Assembly (NCBI GenBank): GCA_050084985.1
Contig: JBITNC010000001.1
Location: forward strand, 149,296,001-149,360,000
Length of the DNA: 64,000 nucleotides
Direction of reading: 5' to 3'
Source: Nageia nagi
Lineage: Eukaryota; Pinophyta
In this document: piece by piece, positions 55,275 to 64,000 of the stretch
Layout of the letters: the number at the start of each line of letters is the position of its first letter
Numbering within the stretch: the stretch's first letter is position 1
The notes under the pieces: model-generated
What the model was told of the DNA's origin: nothing
The model's database searches: none
Seen by the model: the letters and a program-made list of their open reading frames with translations, nothing else
Made by a program: the position numbers and the translations under genes

Positions 55275-55793
55275 TCAAAAGCTCTCCCACTTCCAAAAGC
55301 TCGGAGGACTCGAAGCTCCTGAAAAGAGACGCACTGAATCACAGTACAAACACAGCCCTTCCTCGTACGCATAACAACACAACTCTAAATCTGGCATAGC
55401 TTCTGCTACCACATTCTGGACCTCATTTGATGGATGTTGGTGTTCCTCCATTGCAATGAGAGGTTGCAATTGTTGGGGGAAGTTGAGCTTGGCTTTGGGC
55501 CCCCTGATTTTGAGAGCCTCACGGTCGTATGCTCGCGCAGCATCCTCTGGAGTATTGTAAGTCCCCAGCCAAACTCGCATTCCCTTGAAGGGGTCTCTGA
55601 TCTCAGCAGCCCACTTACCCCACGGCCGCTTTCGTATGCCTATAAAGGGGTGCTGCTTCTCCCTCTTGATATTCTTCTTCTTTAGAAATGAGGTGTGGGG
55701 CTGAGGATAAGATGGGCTTTTGGTGGAAGGTCTCGAAATGGATCCGTTGGGTTGTGGTGGTGCAGAAGAGGCAGGAATGGTTCGTTGGAACAT
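55275..55793 (-). CDS. AP2/ERF-family transcription factor (ERF type), intact
   Basis: A single-exon gene of 172 codons. The AP2 DNA-binding domain spans residues about 50-107, from [18 protein letters not shown] through [20 protein letters not shown] to GPKAKLNFP. It has the YRG-like strand residues, WLG, and the RAYD motif. The Ala and Asp in KWAAEIRD (domain positions 14 and 19) are those of ERF rather than DREB proteins. A basic stretch KKKNIKREK (38-46) before the domain may be the nuclear signal. The N-terminus is Ser/Pro-rich; the C-terminus is acidic (EAMPDLEL) and ends WKWESF. ERF proteins bind GCC-box promoters in stress, ethylene or developmental responses. I chose the ATG at 55793 because it is the only in-frame one before the domain and lies below a TATA box. 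Subgroup not determined. Confidence 0.93.
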   Translation of the reverse strand: MFQRTIPASSAPPQPNGSISRPSTKSPSYPQPHTSFLKKKNIKREKQHPFIGIRKRPWGKWAAEIRDPFKGMRVWLGTYNTPEDAARAYDREALKIRGPKAKLNFPQQLQPLIAMEEHQHPSNEVQNVVAEAMPDLELCCYAYEEGLCLYCDSVRLFSGASSPPSFWKWESF

Positions 55794-55856
55794 CTAAGCA
55801 TGCCACTCATCCTGCTATCATTCAAATGTGTTGAAGCCCAACATGATGGAACTCAC

Positions 55857-55865
55857 CATATATAG
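55857..55865 (-). promoter_or_regulatory. TATA box of the ERF gene
   Basis: Minus strand 'ctatatatg' 64-72 bp upstream of the ATG, a good TATA box at a suitable distance for a short 5' leader. Confidence 0.7.
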
Positions 55866-55895
55866 ATCGGAGCAGAACCGGATAAGGCGTGCAGT

Positions 55896-55970
55896 ACACG
55901 TCAGCAACTCGGACAAAATCGTTGTTCCATCTCAATCGTTGAGTTGCTGGTTTTGTAAAACAATGGACTC
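55896..55970 (-). promoter_or_regulatory. ERF upstream region with ACGT core and duplicated block
   Basis: TGACGTGT (55896-55903, minus strand) contains the ACGT core of bZIP-type and ABRE-like sites. The block near 55938-55965 ('gttgctggttttgtaaaa', 'caatggac') is conserved upstream of the ERF pseudogene near 32915-32942. Function of both is inferred. Confidence 0.45.
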
Positions 55971-55989
55971 TTAGTCTGTTACCATGAAT

Positions 55990-58060
55990 ACTGAGGACGA
56001 ATTCGCCATTCGTAAGTAAAGTTACTTTTTATAATTGCTATAAGACCGATTCATGCAGGGGAGAGGGTCGATAGTGGAGTACATTAACTTTGATGGATAA
56101 TTTAGAAATAAAAAATTATCTATGTATTATAGAGTTTATGTGGGCCAAATATCGTATTCCTATCCAGAGCCAAATGAGGAAAAATCTTTATTTAAGGCTA
56201 TGGCTGTTTATCAATTTCAGCGTTGGTTAAGAGCAAGTGATTTTTGTCATGCTTCTAAGGCCTGATCTCATAAAACACTTAAGGCATGACTCTAGGTGAT
56301 CAACTTCAACGGTAAAGGTTTGCAAAGCTAGGATATGGCCATGAGTTCAAGGATTTCTTCCATTAACAAGGAAGAAAGGTTCTTGGATATGCATACTATT
56401 TGCTGATCTTTTCATCCATTTCTCTTGAGGTTATGTTTTATGGTCTGTAGATTATGAAAGTAAAAGAGTATGATGATAGACCTGAAATGGGTCTATTATG
56501 AAAGTTCCCTCATTTATTTATAGTCTATGAAGAATATTTCTCATCTTTCCTTTGCTTCACAAGAACATCATTATCATTGTTTGTGTCCTCATTTATTTTG
56601 TCTATTATTTTAGGGAAAAGGAGTTTGATTAACATCAAAATCTAGAACATTTTTTAAAAAGTAAATACTATTTTTTGTAATGGAAATTATTCTTGTGAAA
56701 GTTTTCTATTGTTAAGATGTCTTGATTGAAAGATCTCTTGCATTAAAATGATTCACCACTTACATTAGATTTAATTTATATGTTATCTTGGTCACATTTA
56801 GATGTCATAAATGAAAGATCTCTTCAATCAATATCTTTCACCTCTTACATTTTATCTAGTTTACATCTAATGTCTAAGACATCTACCATATTTATTCAAA
56901 ATTCTTTCCACTTTAATGGTTAAAAATTTTGAATTTGGCCATCCACATACTCACTCTTATATTATTAGCCAAAGGATTGTGCCTACCATTGGAGCTTAGA
57001 AATTTTAATTATTAGGTTGTATAATCTTTTACCCATAAAAAAAATTAGTTATACAAGCAATGGAATTTTTTAACTGTAGTCTCACAAGTAATAAAAAATT
57101 GTAACCATAAAAAAAATTCACTTAATCAAGCATTTTTATTTTGAAATTTCAGCCATGGTACAATGCACTCCTCCTTTACTAGTTAACAACGTTCAAATCA
57201 TGTGCAGCAATTTTATAACTCCTAGGGTTTAAACATCACTTTTTTTATGCTTATGCAGGGAGACTACAGAGACTTGTGCGAATGATGTCACCTGAGAACC
57301 CGTCGCTCAGAGAGGATATGCAAAATCGAACATGGGACCTAGCCGGTAGAGCGCACTTTCCCTATCATTTGGTCATTGCCATAGGGACGATTCATGTAGT
57401 TGTTCCCCAAAATCAAGTTAATGTCTAACTAGGGGACTCATCACTCTCAAATATTTGATAAATCCTAATAGCATTCTTTTGTTGATCTTTTGTTTCCATG
57501 GTAGGTATATTCACATTATTTTTTTACATAAACATATTTACAAAGTTTTTTTTATGATGAAGATATTCTCAATGCGAATATGTATAAACATATTCTCGAT
57601 GTGAATATGCAAAAAAAAAGAATGAAAGAAAAACTGTCCAAAAACACATTCTTGAAGCATTTTTCAAAATTTTATTCTAGAAATTCAAACCTGAGTAACG
57701 AGGTTCGAATTCTAATGTCCTAACCACTACACCAACATTCCATTCACAAACATATATTTCAAATTTTTAATTCAATTTTTACTTGACATATTTGTGAAGC
57801 TATTATAACATATTAACTTCGTGAATATGCTTCAAGTGTCAAAAAAATGGATTAGTTGGAAAAACTATTTGGGTTATCAAAACCTATTAGACCTATCAGG
57901 TTTTCACAAAACTATAAGATTGTCAAGGGGGCAATGAGTATCCTAATTAGACAACTCTAATACTATTATGGTGAAGGCTATCTAGACTCCGACATACCCA
58001 CCTTGTACTTGGATAGAGTGGGCTATCCACTTATCGATAACAAATCAACAACCATAGGAA
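55990..58060. other. No gene recognised
   Basis: Upstream flank of the ERF gene. 57240-57420 has a more balanced GC content but no domain. 57690-57740 has 'gaggttcgaattctaa', a tRNA B-box-like phrase without a tRNA fold. 56700-56880 contains a short imperfect duplication ('gaaagatctctt' twice). Confidence 0.4.
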
Positions 58061-58069
58061 CATAAATAT

Positions 58070-58310
58070 CGTAAAAATCATGCACATATGCATCACAAAC
58101 AATTGCACATACGAATTGCAAAAAACATCATCTTCTAGCCCCCACATATGCCTTACAAACTCTCCACACATACATATTGTAATCTCTCATCACATATACA
58201 TAGCAAATAATAGGCACATATGCATTGTAAACTCCCTGTACATACACATAAGTATCATAAACTCCCATCACATAAGCATCACAAATGCAACCAATTTCTA
58301 GCAAACCAAT
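58070..58310. repeat. Minisatellite related to the 52.7-53.3 kb array
   Basis: About ten diverged units of the form 'cacatatgcat-acaaac' with 20-27 bp spacing. The wording and unit size match the array at 52660-53300. Confidence 0.8.
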
Positions 58311-58514
58311 TACCAATGAAGGATAAAAAGCAAAATTTAGGGAACATTGAATCCAAAACTAATTAAAAAGCATATTCCATAATTACTCTTTCATAAAGAC
58401 TTTTGTATTTAAATAATAGTATACATAATCTAAGGAAATTGTAGTATTATACACAACTTTGAGCCACAAAATATATAATTAATATATAGAATAATTACAT
58501 TATCATTGATCATT

Positions 58515-59070
58515 CATTGGAAAATAACATTTTATCTTCCTGGAACATTTTGGTATATAGTAGTACATTCAACATACTATCATTGGATTTCATTATTAAT
58601 CATCATTTTAGCACACCCTGAAGTATATTTCCATATTGTAGTGCATTCTATATAATATCATTGGCTTAAATTGTAAGGCAACATTTTAGCATCTAGGAAC
58701 ATATTTTTGTATGGTAGTTGTACTCAGCATATTATCATGGGATTTTATTAGGAAATAATATTTAAATACTATAGGAATGTACTATCATACTACAATTGCT
58801 TTGAACATATTTCATTAGGTTTTTATTATGAAGCAACATTTTAGTTTTTTAAGATCATGTTATCTTTTTGCATTTTCATTGAACATATCTCATTGGGTAT
58901 TCATTAGAAAGCAACACCTTGCATTCCAGGAATAGACTATCATAGTGTGGTGCATTATTCGTGCCATCATTGGTTTTTCATTTTAAATGCATAATATTGA
59001 TACTATTATAAACATCTTGATATATACTTAATACATTGAATTACTTTGACCAACATCATTTGAGTCTTGT
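58515..59070. repeat. Diverged tandem repeat, unit about 77 bp
   Basis: Six to seven units, starting near 58519, 58598, 58678, 58752, 58831, 58908 and 58985. Landmarks per unit are 'caacattttag', 'aggaacat', 'tagt-cattc', 'catatcattgg-ttt-att'. Divergence is high (perhaps 30 percent), so it is old. Confidence 0.75.
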
Positions 59071-59170
59071 CTTAGGTATAACATCATATTATAGATGCAT
59101 CATCATACATTGAAGTTTCATGCATAAGCATGGAGTTCAAAAAAATTGCATTGAACAGTACCATTATACT

Positions 59171-59283
<113 letters not shown>

Positions 59284-59429
59284 TGATCATAGAAACTATT
59301 ATTATCTTACCTAATTTAGCATCTTACATATAGGAATAATGTGTATTTTAATATGGCAAAAGTTGGACATACAACCATAATACTTGTAACTATTATTGAA
59401 TCTAGTACCAAATATAGTTAATTGCATTT

Positions 59430-59695
59430 TCTAAAAATACTTGATATACTCTAAATCATACACATTTTATACATATCATGTGATCATTGCATTCCATAAT
59501 ATTTTGTCTCTTTGATGCATTTCCCTAAAAATATTTTTAACTTCCTTAAGAAACCCAATATGGTAATATCATGTAATCATTATAGTCCATGATATGGTGT
59601 CTCTTTGTTTCTTTTTATCAAATAGTACATGATCCTTCTAAATGTTTCCAAAGTTAGGATACATTTCTATAAGAGAATTAGTCTTAACAACATCC
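59430..59695 (-). pseudogene. PPR gene relic
   Basis: Phrases of the local PPR relics recur ('tcattatagtccatgatatgg', 'aaagttaggatacatttctata', 'aacttccttaagaa'), equivalent to the 54190-54370 unit (ISW...M, LF, LINMY positions). Too damaged for a clean translation. Confidence 0.5.
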
Positions 59696-60525
59696 AAAAA
59701 CTACTAGAAAACCTATTATTTGCATCCTTTTTTGTGTCGAAATGTAGTGTATTATTTTTTTGACTTTATCACTAAAAACCAATGCAAATTTTAATGCAAT
59801 TGACCCAACAAATGTTGTGCCTTTTATGCATCTCATTTTGCATCTTCACGAGTTTATTTTTGCATCGAAATATATCGTTATGCATCATTTACTGCATCAA
59901 TTTTTATGTTAATTAGTGTTTTTTTTTAAGTTATTTTTCCTTGTAAATTTGCATCAATTTTTGCATCTCAATACATCAATAATTTGTCACATTTGGTGTC
60001 TATTTTTATGTCAATTTTCCCTATAAACTGCATCAATTTTTGCATCTTACTACATCTAAATTTACATCATTTGGAGTCCTTTATTGCGTTGGTATATTAA
60101 TAATTTTAAAAAATTAAATAATTAATATAATTTTATTTAATTTTAATAATTCAATAATTAAAATATTTTATAATTATTAATAAAATTTTATTTAATTTTT
60201 ATTAATATATATTTTTATTATATTTTAATAAATTTTTAATAATAACAATTATTATATTTTTATATATACATCAAAATGAACACATTTACATCAAAAAATG
60301 ATGAAACCTACATAAAATTATCAAAATGAAAACATTTAAATCAAAAAAATGATAACATCCAAATCACATTGTCAAAATGATAACATATATGTCAAAAAAA
60401 TGATAACACCTATATCAAAATATATATGTAATGATACATCAAAATGATATACATATACATCTATATCATAACATCCACATCATACAATCAAAATGATACA
60501 ATGATATTCACATCATGAGTATGTG

Positions 60526-62040
60526 CTAGTACTCGACATCAAAATCCTCACTAGATGACTCACTACCTAAGCCACTACTTGACTCATGACCTGAGACACT
60601 AACTAACCCACTAGCTAACTTACAAGTTGACTCACTAGCTGACTTATCATCATCATCATATGATCCAAACAAATCCTCATAGTGAACCACATCATCTGGT
60701 TCCCTTAGCAGATTGCGATGCTCGATCACCTATAGGTCATGTTGCTCTATCTAATCTTGCAAAGCACCCACCTGTAAATATATAATAAGAAAATAAATGT
60801 TATTAAATAATCAAACTTACCAAAAATATGCATCACCTACAATGAATTCATATGTCTTTATTAATTAAAATATTTTTACTTACACTAGCATCCAACCTAT
60901 CCTTTAGGGCCTAGTAACCAACTGTGATGTCAAATTATTATTCGTTATTATTAGGGAACCAATTGAAATATTTCAACTAAAAAAAAGTAATTAATATTAT
61001 ATTAAAAAATATTTATCTATTCATTTTTAAAAATTAAATATCATTGAAAATCACATGCACTAAATGTACTTACAACTTGGGTATCCATAAATCTCCCCTC
61101 CACTTCCCACCCAATGCATAATATTATGTCCTAGTTTGGTAATTGGGGACTTCATTGCTTTTTCTTGCAACATTTTCTTGCCTTTCACTTTCCTCTTATC
61201 TTCCTTAGCCACTTTCTTCAGTAGCCTCTTCCAAACCTTCTTATAAAATAATTAATTAGTATTAAATTAAAAATATCAATTAATCAGTTTTAAATATTAA
61301 ATATCAAGGAAAATATTTCATACCTTCTTATGGATGTGAATTAGCTTCATTGTTAAGTTTCTTTAATCAAGGGTAAGTTTCATCACTTTTCATCTCATGT
61401 GATCTCTAACCCTTTTGATATTCAACCCTACTTGTTGGAGTGCTTTCTTCTCGCTCCACCCTTCACCAAATTCATGTTTCAAGTTTGTTATTATTCTTCT
61501 TTTTGTTACAAATTACATAAATTATAAAAAATTAGTTTTATTGTCTTAAAATATTAATGAAATGAATCCAAACATACATACTAAAAAATGATGCAAATAA
61601 TAAAAAAATATATACATACCAGAATTATCTTACTTTTTGTATGGCTTATCAAGTGTTTCTGCAAATTTTAGTACTACAACATTCTTGATTGATTTGTAAA
61701 AATATAAACCTAAAAAATAATTGAAATCATGTTAGTAAATTAATATATTTCTAATCAATATATAAATTTATATTTCTACTATTGAATGATTTGTAAAAAA
61801 GTAAACCTAAAAAATTATCTTACTTTTTCTATGGCTTATCAAGTGTTTCTACAAATTCTAGTGCTATAACATTCTTAAGTGATTTGTAAAAAAGTAAACC
61901 TAAAAAATAATTGAAATCATGTTAGTAAACTATTACCGTTTTCATCTTTCAGGACCTCTCCATTTGGTCTCACAAAAATTTGAACAATTTTGGTTCCTTG
62001 AATCGTCATCAAGCTAGATTGTTGATTTACTAACTCTGCA
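60526..62040 (-). pseudogene. CACTA accessory gene copy (element 2)
   Basis: The most upstream piece, 61937-62040, gives SLMTIQGTKIVQIFVRPNGE and VLKDENG. A middle exon (61130-61480) has FGEGWSEKKALQQ, KKVWKRLLKKVAKEDKRK and GGEIYGYPS. The last exon 60526-60729 (67 codons) encodes a Ser/Asp/Glu-rich acidic tail (SGLGSESSSEDFDVEY) and ends at 60526. This is the same gene as at 11045-12545 (shared K.VWK.L.KKV and acidic tail). Confidence 0.7.
61622..61935. repeat. Tandem duplication, unit about 191 bp, in CACTA element 2
   Basis: 'ttatcttactttttgtatgg' at 61626 recurs with one change at 61817, both followed by 'cttatcaagtgtttct' and 'ataattgaaatcatgttagtaaa'. It lies in an intron-like part of the accessory gene. 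Confidence 0.88.
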
Positions 62041-62963
62041 CACACTACTACATTTAAGAGATTTTGCATCATCCAATGCATCAAACTCTAGTGTACTTTT
62101 TTTCCTTTTTTTAGTCATCGAGTTGATGCCTAATTTGACGCTAAGGGTAGTGTCAAATAATGTGTCATTTTAAGCATCATCATTTTTTTATCAAACATTA
62201 ACTGATGTGTCTTCTTTTAAATGCACAATGCATCATCTTTTAACGGTAAATGAGTCAAGTCATTTGACTCTTAAAATGTCAATATATAGATGTGATGTGA
62301 CTCAACATGGTGACTCTTAAAATGTTAAGGTATCGATGCACAAGGATTCAAATTATTGACTCTTAAAATTTCAAGGTATTGACGCATAAGGAGTCAACAT
62401 TTTGATTCATAAAATGTCAATATATTGATGCATTACTAGTAAATATTTCAATGCATTACTATTTAAAAGTTTAGTGCATTATGAGTCAAGAGTTCGACGC
62501 ATTTGGGGTCAAGAGTTCAACGCATTTGGATTCAAGATGTCGATGCATTTGGAGTCAAGTTGGAATTCAAGAGTTTGATGCATTAAGAATCATGGTAGAA
62601 GTCAAATGTTGGACATTTAAGGTATAAATTTTGGTATCATTTAAAAAAATAGTTTATTATTACCATTTTTTATTGCTTTTTTAATGTTTAATACAATCAA
62701 AATACATTAAACGTAATATATATGCATTCAAATTTTATTTCATTTTTTTAATACATTCCAAATATATACAATAATGTAAAATTAAATTAGAATACATTAA
62801 AAGTAAAGAAATTAAAATTTAAACATATAAGCATTAAAAATAAACATAATAAAAATAAAACTTAAAATACATTAAGTATAAATAATATAACACATTAAAA
62901 ATTATATGTATATAATCTCAATCGAAAAATATATCTCAAGAAGTACAAATTCATGGTAATGGG

Positions 62964-63720
62964 TCATTCACTATCATGACCATACCTAGCGTACTCATCA
63001 TCTTCATCCATTGTGGTAATTTGCCACCCCTCCTAATCACCCTCATCTTGGCCACCCTCTGATCTACCCTCCTCACCCCGTAAAGAATAATCAATTAAAT
63101 ATTAGTAAATAAGCAAAACTAAAAAATTTATGCATCAATATCAAAATAATATAATTAATTAAAAAAACATTTAAATATTACTTATAGTCTCGAATGGTAT
63201 CTTCAAGACTAGTGCTTGAAAACCATTTTTAAGGGCAAATTTTACTTCATCTTTTGAAGGATACCTACCATATTTGTCATACTACAAAAATATATATTTA
63301 ATTAAATAATATTTTAATTATGTAACTATTCATGCATATAATATTAAATAAATAATTAAATACTTACATATCTTGATTCAATCCCTACTTTTCCCGATTT
63401 GCCTTACTTATGGGTATATTTCATGGAAGATGTGTTGTATAGGGCATGTGCAGATTTTTCAAACTGTGATAGTTCAGTAGTGGATTCTTTACGTGCTTCC
63501 TCCTCCTCCACTTTCTTCATCAAGCTCTTCCACACCTTTTTGTCAACATCTGCAGGCCTACCTCCTATACATTGATTTTTAGGAAGTTTTTTTAATTTTA
63601 TTCCTAATTTTATCTCTTCTTCAATTTAAATTCTTGCCCATTTGTTGCAATGCCCATCTTGGATTCCATGCATCACCAAATTCGTTTTTGAAGATATCTA
63701 TCACTCTTTATTTTGTTGCA
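62964..63720 (-). pseudogene. CACTA accessory gene copy (element 3)
   Basis: Pieces on the minus strand: FGDAWNPRWALQQMGKNLN (63630-63690), RPADVDKKVWKSLMKKVEEE (about 63505-63570), FEKSAHALYNTSSMKYTH, RYPSKDEVKFALKNGFQAL (63205-63265), and a last exon with MDEDDEYARYGHDSE ending at 62964. Two stops are visible (after MGKNLN and after KYTHK). It is nearer in sequence to element 1 than to element 2. Confidence 0.72.
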
Positions 63721-63844
63721 AAATACATAATTTTTTAGAAAATGAATTAAAAATTAAGAAAAATGTACTATTAATATTAATTTATAAAAATAAATTGAGT
63801 ATAAATTAAGTATAATTTATAATTTAAAAAATTAAGTATAACAA

Positions 63845-63845
63845 G

Positions 63846-63887
<42 letters not shown>
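63845..63887. repeat. (ta)n microsatellite
   Basis: About 42 bases of alternating T/A at the same relative place as a (tg)n run in element 1 (11863-11882). Confidence 0.95.
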
Positions 63888-63889
<2 letters not shown>

Positions 63890-64000
63890 CATTTTTTTTC
63901 ACTCATGGGATCGAACTGGTGGAAAATGTGTTTTTTGAGAGTGTCATAAAAAGAATTCTTGAAGAAAATTTAATAATATTAGTAAATTAATATATTCCAA

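Larger units (their letters stand above)
59696..62042 (-). mobile_element. CACTA element 2, left part
   Basis: Begins (C)ACTACTAGAAAACC near 59696; the first C has been lost. Gcatcaa-type subterminal repeats follow at 59720-60080, then a copy of the CACTA accessory gene on the minus strand, broken off at 62042 where the next CACTA terminus starts. Same arrangement and orientation as element 1 at 10161. Confidence 0.65.
62043..64000 (-). mobile_element. CACTA element 3, truncated by window end
   Basis: Left end CACTACTACATTTAAGAG at 62043, close to element 1's CACTACATTTACCC. 62070-62640 carries subterminal repeats ('gatgcatt', 'gagtcaa', 'gttcaacgcatttgg'). The accessory gene follows on the minus strand from 62964 beyond the edge. 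Position-by-position similarity to 10161-12040 continues through the AT microsatellite and 'ggatcgaact' near 63908 (11913 in element 1). Confidence 0.75.

Noticed and set aside
55434-55685. 83-codon open frame on the plus strand
   Set aside because: Antisense to the AP2 domain of the ERF gene; shadow frame.
57685-57745. tRNA-like B box ('gaggttcgaattc')
   Set aside because: No matching A box at the right distance and no acceptor stem could be drawn.

Overview
The window is nuclear plant DNA, very AT-rich and almost entirely made of transposable-element remains. The plant assignment rests on an intact AP2/ERF transcription factor, Ty1/copia and Tat-type Ty3/gypsy retrotransposons, CACTA (En/Spm) transposons with a TNP2 transposase, many relics of plant-type pentatricopeptide repeat (PPR) genes, and degenerate TTTAGGG-type telomere-like arrays. 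The load of old, stop-riddled elements would suit a large-genome seed plant such as a gymnosperm, but that is inference and nothing here proves the species.

Layout. 1-6250: inverted remains of a Tat-lineage Ty3/gypsy element (gag, protease, RT, RNase H, second RNase H, integrase, all on the minus strand), cut by the window edge. 7857-8560: a tandem duplication. 8725-9625: integrase tail of a second Ty3/gypsy element (minus). 10161-30188: one large old CACTA transposon with a leftward accessory gene (TNPA-like), two telomere-like arrays, a SET-domain-like open reading region, and a rightward TNP2 transposase gene. The TNP2 gene is split by a complete, apparently recent Ty1/copia insertion (20659-27594) with identical-looking 498-bp LTRs and a 5-bp target duplication. 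That copia element has lost RT/RNase H and carries a fragment of a host PPR gene in its leader. 30640-31450: a Ty3/gypsy gag relic and the tail of a LINE-like reverse transcriptase. 32590-33000: a broken ERF pseudogene. 33248-35855: a gag/protease-only copia deletion derivative. 36655-37165: second copy of a 510-bp dispersed repeat. 39540-49520: a degenerate PPR array interrupted by a nearly full-length copia element (42329-47424). 51349-51654: a MITE-like element. 52660-54420: a minisatellite and more PPR relics. 55275-55793: the only clearly intact host gene, an ERF transcription factor on the minus strand with a TATA box upstream. 58060-59280: minisatellites and a 105-bp AT run. 59696-64000: two further CACTA copies in the same orientation as the first, one apparently nested against the other.

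Working relations. The ERF gene is probably the only functional protein-coding gene. The TE genes describe a layered history: old Tat and CACTA elements, then copia insertions of three different ages (LTR divergence high at 33.2 kb, moderate at 42.3 kb, none seen at 20.7 kb). The most unusual points are the SET-like segment and telomere-like arrays inside the CACTA element, and the PPR fragment captured by the youngest copia element.
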